Shown here in pieces: positions 46,561 to 53,434 of a DNA stretch of 64,000 nt. The position numbers and the translations under genes are program-made. The DNA lies in contig NZ_QAOW01000001.1 of assembly GCF_003051005.1 (NCBI RefSeq), positions 1,240,001 through 1,304,000 on the forward strand, given 5' to 3'. The stretch is from Rhodococcus sp. OK519. Lineage in GTDB: Bacteria; Actinomycetota; Actinomycetes; Mycobacteriales; Mycobacteriaceae. Position 1 is the first letter of the stretch; each line of letters opens with the position of its first letter. The notes below the pieces were generated by a model, which saw only the letters and a list, made by a program, of their open reading frames with translations, made no database searches and had not been told where the DNA came from.

Positions 46561-47177
46561 AGCGGCAACCCCCGCCCCAGCACCGCGAACGGACGACGGT
46601 CGCCCGCGAACGTGAAGTGCCGCACGACGTCCTGGAATCCGGTGCGCCGGTACAGGCGCCACGCGCGGTTGTCCTCCTCGGACACTTCGGGCGTGGACAG
46701 CAGGACGCCCCGCTCCGGGCGGTCGGCGAGGAGTCGGTGCAGTAGTTGCTCGCCGAGGCGGTGTCCCTGCGCGCTCGGATGGACGTGCAGTTCCGTCAGT
46801 TCGAAGTAGTTGCCGAGGACGTACTCGATCTGGTCGCGGCCCCATCCCGTCGCCGACATGCCGTGGCGGACCTGTTGCTGCCACCACTGGTCGGGTGCAC
46901 CGCGGTACCCGTACGCGATCGCGACGAGGGGAGCAGGCCGATCGGGATGCTCGGGGTCCGGGCGGACGGCGCCGACCGCTCGCCATCCGGCGCGCTGGGT
47001 GTGTTCGGTCCACAGCGGTGCTCGGTGGAACTCGGTGCCGCGCGGATATCCCATTGCCGCCACATAGATCGACAGTGCCTCGGGCAGACGAGCGCGCATG
47101 TCGGATACCGACAGGTCGACGACGACCGGCATCGGGCCCGGGTTGGTACCGGGGCTCTCGCCGGGGTTCGCATCCAT
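46557..47177 (-). CDS. GNAT-family N-acetyltransferase (Rv2170-like)
   Basis: Acetyl-CoA dependent acetyltransferase of 206 residues, matching Rv2170 in size and place. The N-terminal half (DMRARLPEALSIYVAAMGYP) precedes the GNAT core: strand 4 FELTELHVHPSAQGHRLGEQ with the Q/RxxGxG/A-like pyrophosphate loop at QGHRLGEQLL, then SEEDNRAWRLYRRTGFQDV near the C-terminus. Substrate unknown; the mycobacterial homologue acetylates isocitrate dehydrogenase. ATG 47177 is chosen over longer in-frame starts. It is the first gene of the unit leading to the CrtO-, CruF-, LppM- and CruG-like genes. Confidence 0.85.
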   Translation of the reverse strand: MDANPGESPGTNPGPMPVVVDLSVSDMRARLPEALSIYVAAMGYPRGTEFHRAPLWTEHTQRAGWRAVGAVRPDPEHPDRPAPLVAIAYGYRGAPDQWWQQQVRHGMSATGWGRDQIEYVLGNYFELTELHVHPSAQGHRLGEQLLHRLLADRPERGVLLSTPEVSEEDNRAWRLYRRTGFQDVVRHFTFAGDRRPFAVLGRGLPL

Positions 47178-47264
47178 GAGTTGGCTCACCCTCTTCTCTC
47201 TTGACGACGTGTCGGTGGGGCCAGCTATATTGAATAGGTCGAACGCATGTTCGATATTGGTGAT

Positions 47265-47315
47265 CCGGCGATGCCGGTGATGTTCGAGGGAAGCGAACAT
47301 CATCGGCATCGCCGG
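47265..47315. repeat. 22-bp inverted repeat between GNAT and HEPN genes
   Basis: Arms 47265-47286 and 47294-47315 match at 21 of 22 positions with a 7-nt loop. It lies in the divergent region, 36 nt before the HEPN start, so it could fold in the HEPN leader or serve as an operator. No T-run follows. Confidence 0.8.
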
Positions 47316-47350
47316 TCCCGAGGTTCGTACGGCTGGGAGGTGGGCGAATC

Positions 47351-47830
47351 GTGGCGAAGATGCAGACGCGGGGCTCGGGAGTCGGGGCGGCGGCAGGCTT
47401 CAGGGGTGGGGCCTCGGTGCGGGGGCCGCTGTCGGCGCCGGCCAAGGCGGTGAACTTGCTGCGGCGGGCCGACGCACTGCTGTCGGAGGCCGCCGGGGCA
47501 CCGAAACCTGCCGATCGATTCTGCTCTGCATATGTCGGGGCACTGCGGGGAGCGGCGGCGGTGCTGGCTGCAACCGAAGGGTCGGCGGCGTCGGCAGGAT
47601 CGGCCGGCGGGCGCCGACCGAAGTCGCGTAGCGCGTGGGTGTTGATGGCCCGCGCCGAACCGATCTTCGCGGGATGGTCGGACTACTTCGCCGGGTGTTC
47701 GTCGCTGCGGGCCGATCTCGAGGCCGGGATCTCGCGGATCGTGCACGCCGACGAAGCGGATCGCTTCTACGTCGAGGTCGGGCGGTTCCTGTTCGAGGTG
47801 GAGGACTATCTCGGGGCAGGCAGGGGATAG
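47351..47830 (+). CDS. SAV_6107-family HEPN domain protein
   Basis: A 159-residue, mostly helical protein. After a Gly/Ala-rich start, LSAPAKAVNLLRRADALLSEA begins the HEPN four-helix bundle; DRFCSAYVGALRGAAAVLA and SAWVLMARAEPIFAGWSDYF follow, and the C-terminal helix is EVGRFLFEVEDYL. The RxxxxH ribonuclease motif of toxin-type HEPN proteins is not evident, so nuclease activity is doubtful. Conserved in Actinobacteria near the dcw cluster; function unknown. GTG 47351 is preceded by GGAGG at about 10 nt. Confidence 0.8.
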   Translation: MAKMQTRGSGVGAAAGFRGGASVRGPLSAPAKAVNLLRRADALLSEAAGAPKPADRFCSAYVGALRGAAAVLAATEGSAASAGSAGGRRPKSRSAWVLMARAEPIFAGWSDYFAGCSSLRADLEAGISRIVHADEADRFYVEVGRFLFEVEDYLGAGRG

Positions 47831-48068
47831 ATTGCGAGGGGTCTCCTCGTTCGGATCTGGTCGCGTGTGATCTGGTGATTCCGGACACCTCGGGGCAGTG
47901 ATCGATCGCGGTGCCCCAGTTGGTCACCTATTCGATGAGAACTCGTCGATGGAGTAGGTGGTGGGTGGCTGGTTCTACTCGTATTATTGAATCCAGGTAA
48001 CCGCCAGTCCGTTACCCGCCTCTCCGCACCGCGGTGAGGTGCCAACTCTTAGTGCCGGGGGAGGTACC

Positions 48069-48506
48069 GTGCCACTCTCCGAGCACGAGCAGCGCATGCT
48101 CGATCAAATCGAGAGCGCTCTCTACGCCGAGGATCCCAAGTTCGCGTCCACAGTGAGGGGCGGGCGCATCCGCGTCGCGTCCAGCAAGCGTCGCTTGCAG
48201 GCGGTGGCCCTGTTCGTTCTGGGTCTTGTCCTTCTCATCGTGGGTGTGGCTGTCGATGTGTTGAGGTTGGGCGATTTCCCGATCGTCAGTGTGGTCGGAT
48301 TCGTCGTGATGTTCGGTGCCGGTGTTCTCTTCCTCCTCGGTGGAGGAAAGGGACATCTGGCGGCGGTTCCCGATGGGGACGCTTCGGCTTCCGGTGCGGC
48401 GGAATCGCGTGGATCGCATCCGCGCAAGTCGCACGGAGGCAAGAAGTCCGGAGGATTCTCGTCGCGAATGGAAGATCGATTCCGGAAGAGATTCGAACAG
48501 GAGTAG
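48069..48506 (+). CDS. DUF3040 membrane protein (Rv2169c-like)
   Basis: A 145-residue protein conserved upstream of mraZ in Actinobacteria. VPLSEHEQRMLDQIESALY is the DUF3040 signature, followed by two membrane helices (about 45-65 and 70-92) and a basic C-terminal tail (HPRKSHGGKKSGGF). GTG 48069 has GGGGGAGG 4 nt upstream; the ten-residue upstream extension is excluded. Function unknown; a link to division is suggested only by location. A strong terminator follows. Confidence 0.88.
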   Translation: MPLSEHEQRMLDQIESALYAEDPKFASTVRGGRIRVASSKRRLQAVALFVLGLVLLIVGVAVDVLRLGDFPIVSVVGFVVMFGAGVLFLLGGGKGHLAAVPDGDASASGAAESRGSHPRKSHGGKKSGGFSSRMEDRFRKRFEQE

Positions 48507-48528
48507 GTGCCGAAGGCTCGCTACTCGA

Positions 48529-48566
48529 ACGGCGGCGGCGCGACCTCTCGGTCGCGCCGCCGCCGT
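48529..48566 (+). terminator. Terminator after the DUF3040 gene
   Basis: Perfect 17-bp GC-rich stem (arms 48529-48545 and 48550-48566), TCTC loop, followed by TTCTGTT. It insulates the mraZ region from upstream transcription. Confidence 0.88.
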
Positions 48567-48631
48567 TTCTGTTGCAGTGCGGCCGATCGTGGCGTCACCG
48601 GCAGGGCCACTCCGGCGTTTCCATCGAATGC

Positions 48632-48693
48632 CCCACGCTCTCCCACCCGCATCTCCCACGCTCTCCCACCCGCATCCCCCACGGCTCCCCACT
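48632..48693. repeat. 23-bp tandem repeat, about 2.7 copies
   Basis: Units at 48632-48654 and 48655-48677 differ at one base; a degenerate third copy follows to about 48693. Each unit begins CCCACGCTCTCCCACCCGCA. No gene is visible here; on the minus strand the unit reads as a glycine-rich pseudo-peptide. Confidence 0.85.
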
Positions 48694-48745
48694 CGGCGTC
48701 GGCGTGGTGGGGGCGACCCTTGCAGGGGGCGCCGTTCGGGCCCTG

Positions 48746-48755
48746 AACTGCAGTT
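48746..48755. promoter_or_regulatory. Palindrome AACTGCAGTT, copy 1
   Basis: Perfect 10-bp palindrome within a 12-base match (TGAACTGCAGTT) to a second copy 109 bp downstream. Both lie in the mraZ upstream region. Confidence 0.5.
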
Positions 48756-48831
48756 TTCGGTAGATCGACGTGCGGGCGCGGGGGAGGCTTCGGTGGCCCC
48801 TTCGGGTGTTTGCGATCACCCTCGAAAGTTC

Positions 48832-48846
48832 CCCCACTTTCACCCA
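48832..48846 (-). promoter_or_regulatory. Candidate MraZ boxes, minus orientation
   Basis: On the minus strand, TGGGT and TGGGG occur with a 10-bp period. The sequence CCCACTTTC here is inverted relative to GAAAGTGGG at 48914-48922. Confidence 0.45.
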
Positions 48847-48854
48847 TGCGTGTG

Positions 48855-48864
48855 AACTGCAGTT
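48855..48864. promoter_or_regulatory. Palindrome AACTGCAGTT, copy 2
   Basis: Second perfect copy, located between the minus- and plus-oriented candidate MraZ boxes and about 60 bp upstream of the mraZ -10. Confidence 0.5.
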
Positions 48865-48907
48865 ATCTGTCGAAACTTGTCAAATCGGGGCTCGGTTCGG
48901 ATTCGTT

Positions 48908-48933
48908 GTGGGGGAAAGTGGGGTACTGTGGTG
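48908..48933 (+). promoter_or_regulatory. MraZ-binding box over the mraZ promoter
   Basis: Three TGGKG-type units start at 48909, 48919 and 48929, exactly 10 bp apart (TGGGG, TGGGG, TGGTG). MraZ proteins are known to bind TGGGN direct repeats with 5-nt spacers. A -10-like TACTGT (48924-48929) lies inside the box, so binding would block initiation and repress mraZ and the dcw genes. Confidence 0.75.
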
Positions 48934-49030
48934 AACAGCGGATCGTGGGAACGACCCGCGAGAAGGCCGGGTCGCACCAACCGGTGTCGACCCATACGTT
49001 CGCCACAGGGCCCCGGCGGGAGGTGTCGAG

Positions 49031-49462
49031 ATGTTTCTCGGTACCTACACGCCGAAGCTCGACGACAAGGGGCGGCTCACGTTGCCCGCGAAGTTCCGGG
49101 ACGCGCTGGCTGGAGGGTTGATGGTCACGAAGAGTCAGGACCACAGCCTCGCGGTGTACCCCCGTGAGGAGTTCACCGCTATTGCACGCCGCGCGGCCGC
49201 GGCTTCCCGCACCAGTCCGGAGGCTCGCGCATTCGTGCGTGGACTCGCGTCGGGAACCGAGGAGCAGTACCCCGATGGTCAGGGCCGGATCACGCTGTCC
49301 GGTGACCACCGTCGCTACGCGGGGTTGTCGAAGGACTGTGTGGTGATCGGTCAGATCGATTTCCTCGAGATCTGGGACGCCCGAGCGTGGGAGTCCTACC
49401 TCGCGGAGCACGAAGAGAGTTACTCGCAAGCCAGAGACGAGGCGCTCGAGGGGATCTTCTAG
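49031..49462 (+). CDS. mraZ: Transcriptional regulator MraZ
   Basis: Ring-forming AbrB-like regulator of the dcw cluster. The 143 residues contain two SpoVT/AbrB halves: [20 protein letters not shown] at 1-20 and [18 protein letters not shown] near 82-99, the paired DxxGR motifs of the family. ATG 49031 follows GGGAGG by about 7 nt. Boxes in the upstream region suggest autoregulation. The downstream gap to rsmH (206 nt) is longer than usual and carries direct repeats. Confidence 0.96.
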   Translation: MFLGTYTPKLDDKGRLTLPAKFRDALAGGLMVTKSQDHSLAVYPREEFTAIARRAAAASRTSPEARAFVRGLASGTEEQYPDGQGRITLSGDHRRYAGLSKDCVVIGQIDFLEIWDARAWESYLAEHEESYSQARDEALEGIF

Positions 49463-49507
49463 CCCCAGACGCCATCGGCGAGTGCCGCGAGGCCTCTGTC
49501 CGAGGGT

Positions 49508-49577
49508 GACCCTGACGCACTTCCCCAGCGCCAGGTTCGCCACCGGGACCCTGACGCACTTCCCCAGCGCCAGGTTC
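49508..49577. repeat. Pair of 31-bp direct repeats between mraZ and rsmH
   Basis: Two identical 31-bp copies (49508-49538 and 49547-49577), offset by 39 bp and separated by 8 nt. Each contains CCTGACGCACTTCCCCAGCG. The stretch 49463-49668 holds no gene. Confidence 0.95.
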
Positions 49578-49668
49578 CCCGATCGGGCAGGGACCTCGAG
49601 GCATTCGCCCTCCCGAAGAAGACCGTTCGCGAGTTGTGTAGCACCACCCAAGAAGAGTCGGAGGAGAC

Positions 49669-50679
49669 ATGGTCGACGGCGAGGACGGCAAGCGGTCGGT
49701 CCCCGGCGAGTTCGGTCATGTTCCGGTGCTGCTGAATCGCGCCGACGAACTGCTGGGGCCCGCGATCACCGCGACGAACCCGCGCGGCGAGGGCGCGGTC
49801 ATGATCGACGCGACACTCGGCCTCGGCGGGCATTCCGAGTATTTCCTGCGCACTTACCCCGGCCTGCACCTCATCGGTCTGGATCGTGACCCCGAGGCCC
49901 AGCGCATCGCGTCCGAACGGCTCGCGCCCTACGCGGACCGAACCACGTTCGTGCACACCCGGTACGACGGGATCGTCGACGCGCTCGAGCAGGCCGGACT
50001 CGATTCCGCCGGGTCGGTGCACGCGATCCTGTTCGACCTCGGCGTCTCGTCCATGCAGCTCGACGAGGCGGACCGCGGGTTCGCCTACTCGGTCGATGCG
50101 CCGCTGGACATGCGGATGGATCCCACGACCGGAATCACGGCCGCCGAGGTCCTCAACACCTACAACCACGGTGATCTGGCCCGGATCCTCAGCACCTACG
50201 GTGAGGAGCGATTCGCGGGCCGTATCGCGTCAGAGGTGGTGCGGCGTCGCCAGAAGCAGCCGTTCACCACCAGCGCTGCACTGGTCGAGCTCATCTACGA
50301 CGCCATCCCCGCGGCCACGCGCCGTACAGGTGGGCATCCGGCCAAGCGGACCTTCCAGGCTCTGCGGGTGGAGGTCAACGGCGAGCTCGACTCGCTGCGC
50401 GATGCGATCCCCGCTGCGCTCGATGCGCTCGCCGTCGGCGGCCGAGTCGTCTTCATGTCGTACCAGTCGCTCGAGGACCGCGTCGTCAAACAGGAACTCA
50501 CCCCGCTCACGAAATCGAAGACACCCGAAGGGCTTCCGGTGGAACTGCCGGGCATGGGCCCGGAGTTCAAGACCCTCACCCGCGGCGCGGAACGTGCGTC
50601 GGAGGCCGAGATCGAGGACAACCCGAGGGCGGCACCTGTCCGCCTGCGGGCAGCGGAACGAATCGCGAGGAAGGCGTAG
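49669..50679 (+). CDS. rsmH: 16S rRNA (cytosine-1402 N4) methyltransferase
   Basis: SAM-dependent methylation of C1402 in the ribosomal P site. The 336 residues start at the typical [13 protein letters not shown] block (about 16-28), with SAM loop [14 protein letters not shown] near 45, [11 protein letters not shown] near 70, [19 protein letters not shown] near 117-135, then [23 protein letters not shown] 49669 is preceded by GGAGGAG. It is 3 nt upstream of ftsL. Confidence 0.97.
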   Translation: MVDGEDGKRSVPGEFGHVPVLLNRADELLGPAITATNPRGEGAVMIDATLGLGGHSEYFLRTYPGLHLIGLDRDPEAQRIASERLAPYADRTTFVHTRYDGIVDALEQAGLDSAGSVHAILFDLGVSSMQLDEADRGFAYSVDAPLDMRMDPTTGITAAEVLNTYNHGDLARILSTYGEERFAGRIASEVVRRRQKQPFTTSAALVELIYDAIPAATRRTGGHPAKRTFQALRVEVNGELDSLRDAIPAALDALAVGGRVVFMSYQSLEDRVVKQELTPLTKSKTPEGLPVELPGMGPEFKTLTRGAERASEAEIEDNPRAAPVRLRAAERIARKA

Positions 50680-50682
50680 CGC

Positions 50683-51366
50683 ATGACTGTGCAGATGACT
50701 CCTGTCGGTGTCGGCTCCGTGCGTCTGCGCCGCTCCGGCGCTGCGCAGCGCGCCTACGAGCGTCGCCAGCAGCGCGCCACCGTGGCGGGGCACCCGTCGG
50801 CGGCGGATTCCCGGTTCGTCTCGGTGTCGACGGTGCCGAAGGACGTCGTGGCTCGGATCCCGTTCGTCGCCGCCATCATCGGACTGCTGTGCCTCGGGCT
50901 CGCGGCCACACTGCTGCTCACCACTCGTTCCGCGGAGGACTCGTACGAGCTGGCGAGTGCCCGCGCGCACAACCAGAGTCTGCTCGAGCAGACCGCAGCA
51001 CTCAAGCGTGATGTGGAGGCCGGCAACTCGGCGCCGATCCTCGCGCAGAAGGCTGCCGAGCAGGGACTGATCCCGGCGCGAGACCCGGCCCGTCTGCTGC
51101 AGTCGTCCGACGGCTCGGTCCAGGTGGTCGGCACGCCGAAGCCCGCAGAGGGCAAGCCCGTCGCACCGCTGGATCGCGAGCCGGCGCCGACGGCTGCTCC
51201 CGAGCGCACCCAGCAGCAGGCGCGCACCACCTCTCCGACCGCGACTGCCGCGACCCCGCCCGCCGCCACGCCGCAGCCCGTCAATGACGGTCGCATCCAG
51301 GCGCAGGGTGAACAATTGACGCCTGTGACGGTCATCACGCAACCCTCGGTGGGCGCGCGCCAGTGA
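50683..51366 (+). CDS. ftsL: Cell division protein FtsL (actinobacterial type)
   Basis: Bitopic divisome protein located between rsmH and ftsI. The 227 residues have a basic cytoplasmic part (1-62), one helix (about 64-86: IPFVAAIIGLLCLGLAATLL), a leucine/alanine coiled coil (90-130) and a Pro/Ala/Thr-rich C-terminal tail that is an actinobacterial addition. Identification rests mostly on position and topology. GTGA overlap couples it to ftsI. Confidence 0.88.
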   Translation: MTVQMTPVGVGSVRLRRSGAAQRAYERRQQRATVAGHPSAADSRFVSVSTVPKDVVARIPFVAAIIGLLCLGLAATLLLTTRSAEDSYELASARAHNQSLLEQTAALKRDVEAGNSAPILAQKAAEQGLIPARDPARLLQSSDGSVQVVGTPKPAEGKPVAPLDREPAPTAAPERTQQQARTTSPTATAATPPAATPQPVNDGRIQAQGEQLTPVTVITQPSVGARQ

Positions 51367-53255
51367 GCGGCTCCGCTCCTGCTCCGCGGCGTCGCCGGCC
51401 GGCACCCCCGCCTCGACGTCCGAAGCGGGGGCGCAAGTCGGCCGTCAGGCGCGGTGATTCCTTCGAGTTCCGTCTCCGTGGCGGACGCCTCGTCATGCTC
51501 GGCGCTCTCGCCATCGTCGCGATCCAGCTTCTCTGGGTCCAGGGCATCGCCGCCCCCCGACTGTCCGCCGAGGCTGCCAATCAGCGCACCACCACCGTGA
51601 CGTTGCCCGCTGTGCGTGGCACCGTCGTCGATCGCAGCGGCAACAAGCTGGCTTACACGCTCGACGCGAAGGCACTCACGTTCCAGCCGGTCGCCGAGCG
51701 CAAGAGGCTGGCGGAGGCGCATGCGAAGGACCCGGACAAGCCCGAACCCGACGCGCGCCTCGAGAAGATCGCGAAGGGGATCCACGAGCGGCTGGGAGAC
51801 ACCGTCTCCGAGAGCGACCTGCTCGACAAGTTGCGCAGCGACGACTCGTTCGTCTACCTCGCGCGCAGCGTCGATCCGGCGATCGCCGCCGACATCGGCG
51901 ACGAGTTCCAGGAAGTGGGACTCGAGCGTCAGGACATCCGTGAGTACCCGGGCGGGTCACTGGCCGCGAACGTTGTCGGGGCGACCGGGTGGGACGGGCA
52001 CGGACTTCTCGGTCTGGAAGCCTCCCTCGATTCGACGCTGGCAGGACAGGACGGGTCGGAGACCCACGATCGAGGCTCCGACGGGGCCGTGATCCCGGGC
52101 AGCCGCCGCGATCTCACGGAAGCCGTCGACGGCGCCACGGTCGAGCTCACCCTGGACTCCGACCTGCAGTACTACGTGCAGCAGCAGACGCAGCAGGCCA
52201 AGGATCTGTCGGGCGCGAAGAACGCGTCGGTCGTGGTCCTCGACGCGAAGACCGGCGAGGTCCTCGCGATGACCAACGACGGCACTTTCAACCCCGCGAT
52301 CGGGGTGGGTAACAACCCGCGCACGGCCCAGATGGGCAACCTGCCGGTGAGTTCGCCGTTCGAGCCGGGGTCGGTGAACAAGATCGTCACGGCCGCTGCG
52401 GCGATCGAGTACGGGCTGACCACGCCGGACGAGGTGCTACAGGTGCCGGGCACGATCCAGATGGCCGGAGTGTCGGTCAAGGACGCCTGGGCGCACGGTG
52501 TCGTGCCCTTCACCAGTACCGGAGTGTTCGGCAAGTCGTCGAACGTCGGCACGCTGATGCTCGCGGAACGTATCGGTGAGGAGCGGTTCGCGGACATGCT
52601 CCATCGATTCGGCCTCGGGCAGGTCACCGACGTCGGGTTGCCCGGCGAGAGTGCCGGCAACGTTCCGGCCCTGGAGGACTGGTCCGGCGGTACATTCGCG
52701 AACCTGCCGATCGGTCAGGGTCTTTCGATGACGCTGTTGCAGATGACGGGCGTGTACCAGGCGATCGCGAACGACGGAGAGCGGATTTCGCCGCGGATCG
52801 TGAAGTCCGTCGTGGAGGCGGACGGCACGCGCACCGACACGGAACGTCCCGAACCGGTGCGCGTCATCAGCGAAGAGACGTCGCGCACGGTGCGGGACAT
52901 GTTCCGCTCGGTCACCCAGAAGGATCCGATGGGATACCAGCAGGGCACCGGTCCGCAGGCTGCGGTGGAGGGGTACCAGATCACCGGCAAGACGGGCACG
53001 GCCCAGCAGGTGGATCCGGCGTGCCGCTGCTACTCCAACTCGAACTACTGGATCACGTTCGCCGGGATCGCGCCGGCGGATGATCCGCGCTACGTGGTCG
53101 GCATCATGCTCGACGCGCCGTCGCGGGGAATCGACGGCGGCGGAGGACAATCGGCCGCCCCGCTCTTCCACAACATCGCATCGTGGCTGCTGCAGCGGGA
53201 CAGCGTTCCGATGTCGCCGGATCCGGGTCGGCGGTTGGTGTTGCAGGCAGACTGA
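51363..53255 (+). CDS. ftsI: Division-specific penicillin-binding protein (FtsI/PbpB)
   Basis: Class B transpeptidase that cross-links septal peptidoglycan. The 630 residues have a basic Pro/Arg-rich cytoplasmic part (1-35), one helix (about 40-58), the PBP dimer domain (RGTVVDRSGNKLAYTLDAKA near 80-99) and the transpeptidase domain. Active-site Ser is in EPGSVNKIVT near 335; SSN in GKSSNVGTLM near 390; KTG in TGKTGTAQQ near 540. The same product is called PbpB or PBP3 in mycobacteria. It starts with GTG in the ftsL stop. Confidence 0.96.
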   Translation: MSGSAPAPRRRRPAPPPRRPKRGRKSAVRRGDSFEFRLRGGRLVMLGALAIVAIQLLWVQGIAAPRLSAEAANQRTTTVTLPAVRGTVVDRSGNKLAYTLDAKALTFQPVAERKRLAEAHAKDPDKPEPDARLEKIAKGIHERLGDTVSESDLLDKLRSDDSFVYLARSVDPAIAADIGDEFQEVGLERQDIREYPGGSLAANVVGATGWDGHGLLGLEASLDSTLAGQDGSETHDRGSDGAVIPGSRRDLTEAVDGATVELTLDSDLQYYVQQQTQQAKDLSGAKNASVVVLDAKTGEVLAMTNDGTFNPAIGVGNNPRTAQMGNLPVSSPFEPGSVNKIVTAAAAIEYGLTTPDEVLQVPGTIQMAGVSVKDAWAHGVVPFTSTGVFGKSSNVGTLMLAERIGEERFADMLHRFGLGQVTDVGLPGESAGNVPALEDWSGGTFANLPIGQGLSMTLLQMTGVYQAIANDGERISPRIVKSVVEADGTRTDTERPEPVRVISEETSRTVRDMFRSVTQKDPMGYQQGTGPQAAVEGYQITGKTGTAQQVDPACRCYSNSNYWITFAGIAPADDPRYVVGIMLDAPSRGIDGGGGQSAAPLFHNIASWLLQRDSVPMSPDPGRRLVLQAD

Positions 53256-53333
53256 CGAGGCTGACTGCGTGACGATTCCCACGGACCCGCGGGTGCCGGG
53301 CACGGTGACTCGTGCGGAAGGGGCCGCCGCCGG

Positions 53334-53339
53334 TAATCT
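53334..53339 (+). promoter_or_regulatory. Probable internal promoter for the mur genes
   Basis: TAATCT in the 180-nt gap between ftsI and murE; the largest break in the otherwise overlapping ftsL-murC series. Confidence 0.45.
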
Positions 53340-53434
53340 GACATGTCGATCATCGCGCGAATCTTCGCGTGACGATCCGCGAGCGAAATCCGCCGGACAA
53401 CCGATCCGACCCGATCCGAGAGGACCTACTGCCT

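Noticed and set aside
44932-47445. Longer start for the CrtO-like gene, out to 47445
   Set aside because: It would run through the whole GNAT gene and the 22-bp hairpin; GTG 46560 begins exactly at the FAD-binding fold.
48012-48692. 226-codon minus-strand open frame through the DUF3040 gene and the 23-bp repeat
   Set aside because: Antisense to a conserved gene, with repeat-derived glycine-rich sequence and a terminator stem inside it.
48863-49651. 262-codon minus-strand open frame over mraZ and the 31-bp repeats
   Set aside because: Opposite to mraZ; repeated Leu-Ala-Leu-Gly-Lys motifs come from the DNA repeats, not from a protein family.
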